DNA of 64,000 nt from Bugulina stolonifera (lineage: Eukaryota > Bryozoa > Gymnolaemata > Cheilostomatida > Bugulidae), in assembly GCA_935421135.1 (NCBI GenBank), contig OW285187.1:34970818-35034817 (forward strand). The letters run 5' to 3'. Within the stretch, counting starts at the first letter, position 1. Every line of letters starts with the position of its first letter. The position numbers and the translations under genes are program-made. Positions 25,202 to 36,291 of this stretch are shown here, piece by piece. The notes below the pieces were generated by a model. That model was not told the DNA's origin. It was given only the letters and a program-made list of their open reading frames with translations, and made no database searches.

Positions 25202-27663
25202 TGGGCATGTCCATAAATAAATGAAAAATACAGCAAAACTATATTTTTATTTCTATCCAAATACAATGCTCTGAATGTACTAACAATATCCTATATTTAC
25301 CAAATTTTCATAGCCAAACATTCTATATCCTCTCAATTTTCATCCGTGGTGTGTCAAACCTTAGATAGTTTACAAGTAAAAATATGCATGTAATTTGGGT
25401 GATTATTAAATGGGTGATAGCTTGACTTCGTAAAATGATACATTTTCATACATGCATCACAACAAAAGCTACCTATGTCTTCTTGAGATTCCCCCACTTT
25501 GCAATCACCACAGCAAATAATGAGGTCTGTGTGCTCCTCATAGGTCAAGGCTCACTCAGTGTCCCACGACTAACAAAATATGTACAAAAAAGTTTCTAAT
25601 GCTTTTACTACCAAACCAATTTAGACAATAATCTGTTTTTACTTGGTTCTACTTGCAACAATCGATGGTTAGAAATATTTTTTCTCAGACATGAAAATTT
25701 CTTACATTGTGCGGTTAGTCGTGGGACATGTCAGTCGCGGGACACCCCTAGAGTCTACTAGGATTGTTAATGATTGCTCTAAGCATGGAAAAAATATACT
25801 TCCTGTTGAATCATATCATGTTTATGACATTTTACAAATATGATGCAATGGTTTAAAGACAATTCTAGAACATCATTTCATTACATTGAGCATAACACAA
25901 CAGATCACTTAGTTGCTCACAAGTAGTTCTGTTGTCAACATGGCAAGACCTAAAGCAGGAGCTGATCGACAAAGAAACTATAAAAACAGAATATAACTAG
26001 ATACAGCAAAATATGAATTGTACAAACAAACCAAGGCAGAACAATCTAAGCTTTCCAGAGCAAAGAGAAAGCAAGACATGTCAGAAGACGAACTACAGCG
26101 CTATAGAGAATATGAACGTCAAAGAAAACAGAAACAGCGAGATGCAAAGTCACAAAAGCTCAAGGTTAAGGTTAAGGTTAAGGATCAGCAGAAGAAGCTC
26201 TAAACAAACTAATGGATCTCTGGCCTCAATACTTAGCCCATGTATATTGCAAAAATCAGCAAGCTTGTTATTTTGAAAAGAAGCGCCAAAACTTCAACAA
26301 CAAAGAATGCGTTATTTAAGTCGACTTTGCTGAAAATTACCAGACAGCTTTCCAGGATGAAATTCAAGCCGCACACTTCACATACAGACAGGTTACTGTA
26401 TTCACATGCTGTATTTGGGCCAAAGATTTTCACCAATCATATTGCATCACTAGCGATTATTTGCAGCATGATAAGTATGCTGTACACGCTTTTATGGACA
26501 CATTATTCACTGATCTAAAGGAATGTTGCCCACATGTCAACTCGGTGTCCATTTTCTCAGATGGTGCTGCATCGCAATTTAAACAGAGATTTCTACTCTC
26601 AAACCTCAACTACTTCAAAGTGGCCCACGACTTTGAACATTTAGAGTGGAACTATTTTGCGACATCCCATGGAAAGGATGCGGTAGATGGGATTGGTGGA
26701 TCGGTAAAACGTCTGGTGTGGCGCCTTGTTAGATCAAGAAAAGAGATTGTCTCAAATGCTGAAGACTTTTACAACGTAGCCCACAAGTACAGCAAGAGCA
26801 CAAAGATCATCCATGTAGCTACAGCCAAGATGAATGGGAACAGGGATTTCTTGAACCAAAGGTGGGAGAATGTTCCATCTATACCCGCTCTGCAAAAGAT
26901 TCATCGCGTTGCATCGCTTACTTCGGGTGCAATAGAGATCTTTGTAGTTGCAAAACTTCCAACAAAGAGGTACCGTTTTTATGATGCACCTGTAAGAACA
27001 GCCAGAGTGGCTGCAGAAGACATCTTGGAAGAGCTGCACATGTGAACTATTCCATAGACCTTAGTTCATATTTAGCCATTTACCAAAGTTTGACCGTTTA
27101 CATGTTACAGCAGATTGAATCGCATAACAGCTTCTTAAGCTCTTCTATAGTTTATGTATAGCAGTTTATGGATATTCTAACTTCTTTATGTTAATAAAAA
27201 CTTTGTTTGAATTAAATAAGACCACCCGCACTAAGTTAATCTAATGATTATTCACACACGTCCCACGACTAACATTTACACGTCCCGCGACTAACAATTC
27301 CAGATCATGAGCATGGACCTTAATAAAGATAGCACAACTAGAAAAATAGTTCATAACATGAGGCATTCTCTTAACTCTCTGAGAAGACAAAAATCAATCT
27401 AATTAAAGCAGTCAAATCAGAGAAAAATGTAACATTATATTGTTGGGTGGAATTTTTACATTTGTGTGATGTCCCACGACTGACGCATATAGCCATATTT
27501 TTTTGCCAACTAATTGGAGTTAAACGCAAATTGGCTTTATAACATATAATAACATGCTCTGATCAAGTATTTGGGCAAATTTTGTGTCCTTAACATGAAA
27601 ACTTTTGGAGAAATCCACATATATATCCTCTGAATGTCCCACGACTAATTATGGACATGCCCA
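25202..27663 (+). mobile_element. DNA transposon with 15-bp TIRs, TA target duplication and subterminal motif array
   Basis: Perfect terminal inverted repeats TGGGCATGTCCATAA (25202-25216 and, inverted, 27649-27663) are flanked by TA on both sides (25200-25201, 27664-27665). The flanks rejoin to gatttatatatgttataatg, which matches other copies of the host repeat, so insertion was into that repeat. GTCCCACGACTAAC-like 14-mers occur at 25561, 25714 (minus), 25730 (minus, variant), 27260, 27282 (variant), 27471 (variant) and 27636. These are candidate transposase-binding sites. It carries the broken gene at 25940-27045. Confidence 0.75.
25940..27045 (+). pseudogene. degenerate transposase-like protein of the 2.46-kb transposon
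   Basis: The start MARPKAGADRQRNYKNRI is cut by an in-frame TAA at 25994-25996, then a Lys/Arg/Glu-rich charged segment continues to 26203. Frame changes follow. A last open stretch from about 26346 (with one frame shift before 26461) holds DEIQAAHFTYRQVTVF, SIFSDGAASQFKQRF, LEWNYFATSHGKDAVDGIGG and SVKRLVWRLV. The pattern SDGxxSQF ... FFATSHGKGxxDGIGG occurs, from memory, in many uncharacterised transposon-borne proteins of cnidarians and insects. The Asp in SDG could be a DDE/D-type catalytic residue; that is inference. The stop, shifts and a likely central deletion make this copy dead. Confidence 0.7.
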
Positions 27664-29140
27664 TATGTTATAATGCTGCCAGCGAGGAGTTCGGTTCCGG
27701 GACCAAGTCCCCATGCATCGCTGCCAGGGCGGTAGCCTTAGGCCCTCAACCTTGACCAAGGGCGGGTAGGTGGGTACCCACCCCACCCAACATATTGGTG
27801 TTGGAAATCGGGCTATTGACTTGGAGTTGTCTTAATGCAAGGGGGCACAACTCCTCATGGAATCATTGTAACATGCCTGTGCCACCAGAAGTCATGTACA
27901 TGCATGATCACAGTACATGAACACAAGCCATCATTGCATGCGGCGAAGCGAGCCAATTTTGCAGTGAAGCTTGTATAGCAAAAGAAGAAATGTCGAAAAC
28001 CAGAACGACTCAGATGTTGCAATGCTGCCGGTCAGGATCTCGGCTCCGGGTGGCGCTAGGACCTTGGGACCGGGTCCCTGCGTCGCTGCCTGGGCCGGTC
28101 CTTAGCCTTAGGCTCTCTGACCCGACCAAGGGTGGGGTGGGTACTCGACCCACCCCGCCTGCCGAATAAGTGTTGGAACTCGGGCTATGCCGGCAGCGAA
28201 GATCCTCCTGGACCCGTGATTTATATAGTTACAGTGCTGCGGATGAACATCTCAGTTCCGGGTGGTGCTAGGACCTTGGGATCGGGTCCCCAGCCATCGC
28301 TGCTGGGGTGTGGCCTTAGACCCTCAGACCCTGACCAAGGGTGGGGTGGGTGCTCGACCCACTCCACCCAACACATTGGTGTTGGAACTCGGGCTGTTGA
28401 CTTGGAGTTGTGTTCTTAATGCAAGGGAGCACAACTCCGCATGGAATCACTGTAACATGCCTGCGCCACCAGAGGTCATGCACATGCCTGTGTCACCAGA
28501 GGTCATGCACATGCATGACCACAGTACTGAATACAAGCCATCATTACACGCGAGCGCAGTGAGGCTTGCGTCGCAGACCAAGCACGGAGTGCTTGTTATA
28601 ACAAAGACAAAATGGTCTGCCATCCTCCAATCAGAATTGGGGTCGAAAATTGGGACGATAAATATGTTACAATGCTGCCAATGCTGCCAAGGATCTTGGC
28701 TCTTGGTGGTGCTAGGACCTTGGGACCAGGTCCACTGACATCGCTGCCCGGCGGATCCCTAGCCTTAGGCCCTCGGACCCAACCCAAAATGGGGAGAGTA
28801 CTCACTCCACCTGCCGGATGGGTGTTGGAACTCGGGCTATGTCGGCATTGATTATTCTCCTGAACCTGTGATTCATATATATGTTGCAATGCTGCTGGTG
28901 AGGATCTCGGCTCTGGGTGGTGCTAGGACCTTGGGACCGATCGAGTCCTCCGACCGCTGCCAAGGTGGATCCGTAGCCTTAGACCATCAACCATGACCCA
29001 GAGCGGGATGGGTAAATGATCCACTCCACCCACTATGTTAGTGTTGAAACTTGGGCTATGTACTAGGAGGTCACTGCAACATGTCTGCACCAACAGAGGT
29101 CAGACACATGCATGACCGCAGTACATGAACACAAGCCATC

Positions 29141-30100
29141 ATTTCATTCGAGCAAATTTTGCAGTAAAATTTGCGTCACAGAATGTAGCTATAATAGGCA
29201 GTCTTGTATCTTCACATTTTCATCAGAATCAGTTTTTCCAGAAAGAATTGTGAGAAAGGTATAGTTGATGAACTCTCTCCAGCACTGCAGCTGGTCAAGG
29301 TCAACAGTCTGAACAAGTAGTAACGATTACATAAAATTCACCTGAAGCTGACCTGACCCTTTACAACTCTATCTAATTTGTGTGGAGTGCCCAAACATTT
29401 AAGATAGAAAATAATGTCTTAATAAATGGTGCGTTGTGGCTTTTTTGGTGTTACTACCAGTTTATCTATGTGAAGAAACCTGCCTCTTTCGTTTGAGGAG
29501 TGTGACATGTCTAATTATCTGTATGGCACGGCCAACACGAAAATTCAAAGCGAAAATGAGAGAGGACAACTTCTAGTTATTTTAAAAAGTTATGGCTGCC
29601 ATGAGCATATAATAATTTCCTGTTAATGAAAGGATTGACAACTAGGAGGACTCTCACCATCTTCTAGCCAACTCCTGGAGCATTCACAGTCATCAGCTAC
29701 AAGCAGACATCATTGTGGTAGTTCTATAATAGAATAATCTAATTATGATATACAAATAGCCACAGGTTCCACAGTAGATCTCCCATCTCTCCGTTATCTA
29801 ACCAGAGTGGTGATAAGAATTTAGGTGCTTCAGACCTATGCTGGTAAAGTGACTTGTTGAAAATGTTAGAAAATAGACATTTCAGCTTTGGACATACACA
29901 TCCATGTAGGTAGGTAGCTTGCATTATTTCATGACTCTCTGCTTCGCATTACATGCAATAATAATCAAGTAAGGGGCTCGCAGACTTCTTCCACTTCTCT
30001 CAAGATAGTTTCATGCCCTCCAAAAATTTACTTTTGGAGAAATTGAAGTCAGGCTAAGAGCTTACATTGTGCTTAGTGATGTTCTGCACTGTACTACCAT
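29141..30100. other. intergenic, nothing recognised
   Basis: Low-complexity AT-rich DNA with fragments of the GTTGTCCTC/GAGGACAAC MITE (near 29562). No exon with homology that I recognise. Confidence 0.4.
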
Positions 30101-30249
30101 CATGGGCACTAATAAGCTATTGATTATAATTAGAAGTTGTCCTCTCCCAATTTATCTTCCTCTTCTCTTCTTGGGAGAGAAAAAGAGAAGGAAGAGAAAT
30201 TGGGAGAGGACAACTTCTAATTATGATCAATAGCTTATTAGTGCCCATG
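30101..30249. mobile_element. 149-bp near-perfect palindrome, MITE
   Basis: The left arm starts CATGGGCACTAATAAGCTAT and the right arm ends with its complement; the arms run ~67 bp each through AGAAGTTGTCCTCTCCCAAT and meet at a ~15-bp loop. The whole unit could fold into one long hairpin. Related shorter hairpins are at 390-436, 55528-55572 and 59223-59268. Confidence 0.75.
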
Positions 30250-30851
30250 ACACGTACCCATTGACAATCATAAGCTACTGCGGGTAATTGAAAGTTTTCC
30301 TCTCCCAATCCGTTTTATGTAAAAGAGAATAACTCCATTGTGTTATGATCATTGTTCTATGAGTACAGCCCAAGGTCTAAACTGTACCTACATGCAGCTT
30401 ACACTTAGGAACAATTACAGCAGCTGCCATCTGGAGAGGTGAATGTCACTGCAAGTGCTATGTAACAACAGCTGCTGTTGATGATACTACCAGATCCATG
30501 TTATGTCATGCTGAGCAATCATAATAAAATATAATTAAAATGGACTAAGTGATTAGAGCTGATTTGTTTGTAATTTATAATCATAATGAATATTTTCCAC
30601 TTAAAGACAAAGTAAAAACAATTGTAAATGTACATTGTACATGATCTGTACCCCTTACTATTACAGTATCTTTGTGTAGTTGCATATAATAAGTTATACA
30701 GTACCTATGAAGTACATGCATATTATTCGCTGACTTGAGTTGTAGGAATGAAACTCTACCTGTGCCACACCTCTATTGTATTATATACATTGTATATAAA
30801 TAATACTACTTGGTTTGTACACTAACTTGCTTTGTCAGTGTTCTAACAAAA

Positions 30852-33800
30852 ATGAAGTTAAGTTTTCGTAGTCTGAGAATTGTATTACTATCAACGTTGG
30901 CGGTTTCCAGTGTAGTGTACTATACTGTCACACTTGTCACAGTTGATGCAGCATTTAATGTTCAACAAGCAAATATCGGCAATGATTCAGAATCAGACCA
31001 CAGACATCCGACTTCTGATTGGTATAATAACCAGACAAACATAGGTGCTGTGCTAAGCCGACGAGTGGAAATGGTCAAGGATAGATGCAGGAGTTTCCAA
31101 GGAAAAAGAAACAAATGGAAGACGACACCAGAGAAACTGATTGTTCGCACCAGGCGATTTGAGTATTGCTCAACTGCCAAAGCAGGAAGTACTTTCTGGA
31201 AAGCCTTATTAGCCGTCATAAACAAGTTCGATGAGACAGGTTTACCTTTATCAGCACCCAAAGTAAGTAAAATAGTTGAAGAAAGGAACCACTTACTGTA
31301 CTGTAGAAATCATGCATTTGAGGAAATTGATAGATACAGATTTTCTTAGGTCATCGCATGCTTTCTTACCTCAGATTATTAGAAAAGTAAAGTAAAGCTG
31401 GTAAGTTTTTTGGAACAAATGGACATGTTGTGCCAACTGATGTACATGGCAGCTAAATTTGAAAATATTAAGTTTCCCCATGTTTTGCTTAATACAATGG
31501 TTTCACATTTTTTAGTATAGAGTGTGTTTGAACAAAACTTGCTGTTTCGCTTCATTATCACCACATGTAAAACACCTGCGTGTAGTCTGTAGGTATATAA
31601 AATTATGTTCTCACATTTTTACCATAACATACAGCGTGCATGTAATTCTATATAAGTTATATGCTTGTCCTTCAATTACATTAGTTAGTGGAAACTATTC
31701 CCACTAATGTGTCAGCTAACAAGTAACAAACCCCATAAGGGCAGCAGGAGTTACACGTGTCTCAAGCCTTACTAGTTGAAAGTTTATTCTCAGGTTGCAA
31801 ACCTAAGTACCCATATTATGTAAGTTCGAAGCAATATGTATCCCTTGTTGCTAATATATTGCCTATTCCTGTAGAAAACAACATCAACAAGGAACCCATG
31901 GCACCGATTGGTGAGCACATACATACAGAAGGTGCAACAAAAAGCTCATCATCAGCCATCATTTTTGAAACTCTGTACTGGAAAATTCAATGGAACAAAG
32001 GCTACTTTCAGGTACTGTCTTGTGTGTAGCCATAGCAACATCACTAGTACATGTATTTATGCTACTAGCCTCAAATTTAGAATTCTGAACTAAGTAACTT
32101 TTGGTGAAGTTACAATTTGAATTACTCAGTGCTATTGAAGTTACTAACAGTCAGTGTAATACTGGTCACTACTCTACCAACTCTGTGTAATACTGGTCAC
32201 TACTCTACCAACTCTGTGTAATACTGGTCACTACTCTACCAACTCTGTGTAATACTGGTCACTACTCTACCAATTCTGTGTGATACTGGTCACTACTCTA
32301 CCAACTCTGTGTGATACTGGTCACTACTCTACCAACTCTGTGTAATACTGGTCACTACTCTACCAACTCTGTGTGATACTGGTCACTACTCTACCAACTC
32401 TGTGTGATACTGGTCACTACTCTACCAACTCTGTGTAATACTGGTCACTACTGGTCACTACTCTACCAACTCTGTGTAATACTGGTCACTACTCTACCAA
32501 CTCTGTGTAATACTGGTCACTACTCTACCAACTCTGTGTAATACTGGTCACTACTGGTCACTACTCTGTGTAATACTGGCCACTACTGGTCACTACTCTA
32601 CCAACTCTGTGTAATACTGGCCACTACTGGTCACTACTCTACCAACTCTGTGTAATACTGGTCACTACTCTACCAACTCTGTGTAATACTGGTCACTACT
32701 CTACCAACTCTGTGTAATACTGGTCACTACTCTACCAACTCTGTGTAATACTGGTCACTACTCTACCAACTCTGTATAATACTGGTCACTACTCTGTGTA
32801 ATACTGGTCACTACTCTACCAACTCAGTGTAATACTGGTCACTACTGGTCACTACTCTACCAACTCTGTGTAATACTGGTCACTACTCTACCAACTCTGT
32901 GGAATACTGGTCACTACTCTACCAACTCTGTGTAATACTGGTCACTACTCTACCAACTCTGTGTAATACTGGTCACTACTCTACCAACTCTGTATAATAC
33001 TGGTCACTACTCTGTGTAATACTGGTCACTACTCTACCAACTCAGTGTAATACTGGTCACTACTGGTCACTACTCTACCAACTCTGTGTAATACTGGTCA
33101 CTACTCTACCAACTCTGTGGAATACTGGTCACTACTCTACCAACTCTGTGTAATACTGGTCACTACTCTACCAACTCTGTGTAATACCGGTCACTACTCT
33201 ACCAACTCTGTGTAATACTGGTCACTACTGGTCACTACTCTACCAACTCTGTGTAATAACAGTGAACCAAGAGAGCGTATCCTTTATTGGGATTCGAAAG
33301 TGCAGAAACTGAAAGAGTTTTCTTCTCTATTTATTCTTGAGTAATCACCAGCCTTGTTGTCCCAATAACAAGCACAGATCTAAGGCTATAGAAATTGATC
33401 AATTACTGCATATTGCATTGTATTTATAGAGAATTTGTAAAACACTGCGTGATTGGTCGATGGAAGAAAGAGGGTGACTTTAATCCACATTGGCTGCCTG
33501 TTAGTGATCGATGTGACGTCTGCAATAATAGTTACGACTACATCGGTGCGTATGCTACCCAATGTATTATAGTAATACAAGTTATAGCTACATAGGTATG
33601 TACGCTACCCAATGTATTATAGTAATACAAGTTATAGCTACATAGGTATGTACGCTACCCAATGTATTATAGTAATACAAGTTATAGCTACATTGGTATG
33701 TACGCTACCCATTAGAATACAATCCACAACATGAGTGAGTGCATTGTACTGAACTTACGTCAACTTGAACGTGAAATTACACCAAAATCTTAAATTGATA

Positions 33801-35825
33801 GTATTTTAAGCCTTTATCTAAAAGTACAGTTCATATTATATAATGGTAAAATACTTTACAATGTGCATACTGCTATATTTACAAAGTACAGTATAATATA
33901 TAATGCAGATATTATAGTTCAGATGAACATACATGTACATTGTATAATATAAACATGTATTGTATTATGAAAGTACTGGATATTGACTTTGTATGTTTAC
34001 TTACTGACTTACTGTGTGGTAGTAGATTGATGCCTGGGGATTGGAGTTGTAAATTATTAATTGGAACTACTGCATCCCTGCTGGAAGTCTAATGAGATGA
34101 TTGTTGTCCAATATTGTTTTATTGGAAATAAAAGTAGTGGTGTATGATCCTATTGCTACTCAAGATGTTGACATTTCTATATTTGAACAACTGGATTGGT
34201 TTACAACATGAAAATATTTTAACAAAATATTTTGTCTATCGACCATCTTTAGAGTGGTAATAGTTACATAGGCTATTTGTAACTCTAGTACCTAATAATA
34301 TGGTTAGGACCACCAATCTATTTTGTATAGCTCTCCTTGACCGCGGTGTAGTTGGGCCGTTATGACAAGCAGTAATGTTTTACATTATATGTGTGTTTTT
34401 ATTTTTCTTCCAAGCACACAATTGTAAGAGAAAGTAGCTCAGATAGATCAGGTGATGTCTCTCTCCCATGAAGTCAAATATGCTGTTATATCTTGAGGTT
34501 ATAGTTCATTCAAGATTGCTAAGTGAGTGTAAACTTGATAAATCTACATTGTATCATGTTATGATTCATCAATATGTTGGGTATAATACAATGTAAGCAA
34601 GCTAAGTAGCGTTATCCATTTAACTGCTCTCTATAATGTATGCTTGGTCTACAAGTGGACTGTCATCAAACGCTAGAATATTTATTTGGAATAATTACAA
34701 TGGAACAGCTAACGTATCATGTGATGTAACAGATCATGCGACAGATCATGTGACAGATCATGTGACTGGACTGTGGCTACCACATACATTGTACATGTAG
34801 CTACAAAAATATACAAAACATGGAAGTTTAGTATATTTTAGAAACATATTTTATGTCGTTGAACTATTTTAGCTGAGCTGCAGTTAGGGCCCGAAAATTT
34901 AGTCAATCTAAATGTGCATCACCAATATTATAGAATAACAAATACAAGGAATGGTTTTATACACCTTTCTTGTCACTGTTACTTTTACTGTGCTAAATTC
35001 ATTATATTATATCTAACCAGATGCACTTCCCTCCCAACCCCCCCCCCCCCCAACCTGCTACTGTGGGGCAGTATCCCCACTGTGGAGCAGTATAATATAA
35101 GTTGCAGGTAACTATTATAGCAGAAGAAAGCACTCCAGAGAAGTCAGGTAATAAAATGTACTATTATAAGAGCAATATACAAAAACAAGAATATATGTAA
35201 TAAGAGTGGGAAGCACATTTCCTTGCTGTTACATGTACATGTATATATGGCTGGGATATGCCAGAATCGAAGGGCTCCATGTGAAATAGTGTACTAAACT
35301 CCTGTGAATGTACTGTGTAACAATTAAATCTACATGTACATTGTATTCTTATACTGTTCAAGTGACGTATACTGTAGGGCGAGTTGCAATGTTTTACCTA
35401 CATCGCAATCCTTTGCTGAACATTAAAGGGCTGATCTTTTTGTCATACTAACACTGGTGCTTTTATAATATTTTGGTCATTGGGTAAATAGTTCAGGTGG
35501 AGCAGTAACAATCTCCCCCTGGACTACTTGTCAGGTACATTTTCTCTATGAACTTTACTTGTTTTTAGTTGCTGTCGAAAACATGACCCCTGAAACACTG
35601 TACATACTACAGCAAGCTGAGCTACCCGACCCACACACAATTATACACAAAGCTAGGCAGATCTCACGAAGAAAAAATGAGAGAAAGAGACTGTCAGCAG
35701 GTTACCAGGAGTATTACAAGGAGTTGGATAGAGAGGACATTGAATCTCTGAGACAGATGTATAGTTTTGATATTCATGTCTTTCAATACCCAGACACTCC
35801 TTTTGTAGATTTTGCTAAATCGTAA
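30852..35825 (+). CDS. carbohydrate sulfotransferase A (sulfotransferase family 2, CHST8-14-like)
   Basis: Predicted Golgi type II enzyme that moves sulfate from PAPS to a glycan; the acceptor cannot be told. Exons 30852-31262, 31875-32011, 33430-33545 and 35569-35825 join in phases 0, 2 and 1 to 306 aa. A membrane anchor lies at about residues 9-30, then a stem with DWYNNQTNIGAVL. The 5'-phosphosulfate loop is CSTAKAGSTFWKALL. The 3'-phosphate loop is RNPWHRLVSTYIQK. Then HWLPVSDRCDVCNNSYDYI, a pattern of the HNK-1/chondroitin-4 sulfotransferase group, and the C-terminus YYKELDREDIESLRQMYSFD. Residues before the second loop are KTTST, where copies B and C read FVTV, so the core strand is altered. 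It is the most divergent of three tandem copies. Length is typical for the family. Confidence 0.82.
32154..33255. repeat. 31-bp minisatellite in intron 2 of sulfotransferase A
   Basis: About 35 copies of tgtgtaatactggtcactac plus tctaccaactc, with internal duplications of the ggtcactact submotif. It takes up most of the intron between exons 31875-32011 and 33430-33545. Confidence 0.95.
33546..33712. repeat. 50-bp tandem repeat next to a splice donor
   Basis: Three copies of a unit containing gctacccaatgtattatagt begin at or just after the donor of exon 33430-33545 and include part of the exon end (GCTACATxGGTATG resembles the exon's TACATCGGTGCG), so it was probably seeded by the junction. 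Confidence 0.7.
33720..35560. other. intron 3 of sulfotransferase A, nothing recognised
   Basis: AT-rich intron DNA with a short run of acagatcatgtg-type repeats near 34730-34765 and a C homopolymer at about 35039-35051. No coding exon or mobile element is recognised. Confidence 0.5.
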
Positions 35826-36291
35826 ACCTGAGGGATACACTCATCTACATAGGTGTACATGTACATCCAGGCTTGTGAGGATATACTAATTAATATGAGT
35901 ATGTAGCACCCATGTACATCTACATGTATTGTCATCCTTGTTCTCCATATTCTGTTGACTGTGACAGCTGGCTAAAATAGAATAATATATTACAATATAA
36001 GCAGCGGACACACACTCTTGTATGTTTTATTAATAATCCAACAGGTCAACATTGGAATATTTGCTATTACAAAAACCAAAAACTTGAAATCCTTCTAAAT
36101 ATTTGAACAAACAGATTATATTGACTGTTGACTTAGGCAGTCACATACAGGCGCATCTACACATCGTAACTTTGTACATAGCAACTAGGTAATTTTATAA
36201 CATTGTGGACGATCATCTACTACAGATTTAGTAGACCAGCAGTTGGGTACTTGTATTCCATACACTGACACAACATTTAAATGTTGTTAAA

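Larger units (their letters stand above)
24940..29140. repeat. GC-rich composite interspersed repeat, several units, split by a transposon
   Basis: Copies of a unit starting tgttgcaatgctgccggt recur near 24998, 28014, 28229, 28664 and 28883, with an interrupted one at 27667. Units share ggtgctaggaccttggga, a CCTTAGCCTTAGGC block, and a GC-rich near-palindrome around gtgctcgacccaccccacc. A second module (acaactccgcatggaatcac, then ccaccagaggtcatgcacat) lies between them. The two halves are separated by the 2.46-kb transposon at 25202-27663. Open frames here are Gly/Pro/Trp-rich artefacts. Confidence 0.75.

Noticed and set aside
28132..28889. Gly/Pro-rich open frames in the GC-rich repeat
   Set aside because: No splice sites, homology or start context; explained by the GC content of the repeat units.
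32154..33255. CRISPR-like array
   Set aside because: Units are contiguous 31-bp repeats without unique spacers, in a eukaryotic intron; the 14149-14470 and 42868-43060 arrays were rejected for the same reason.
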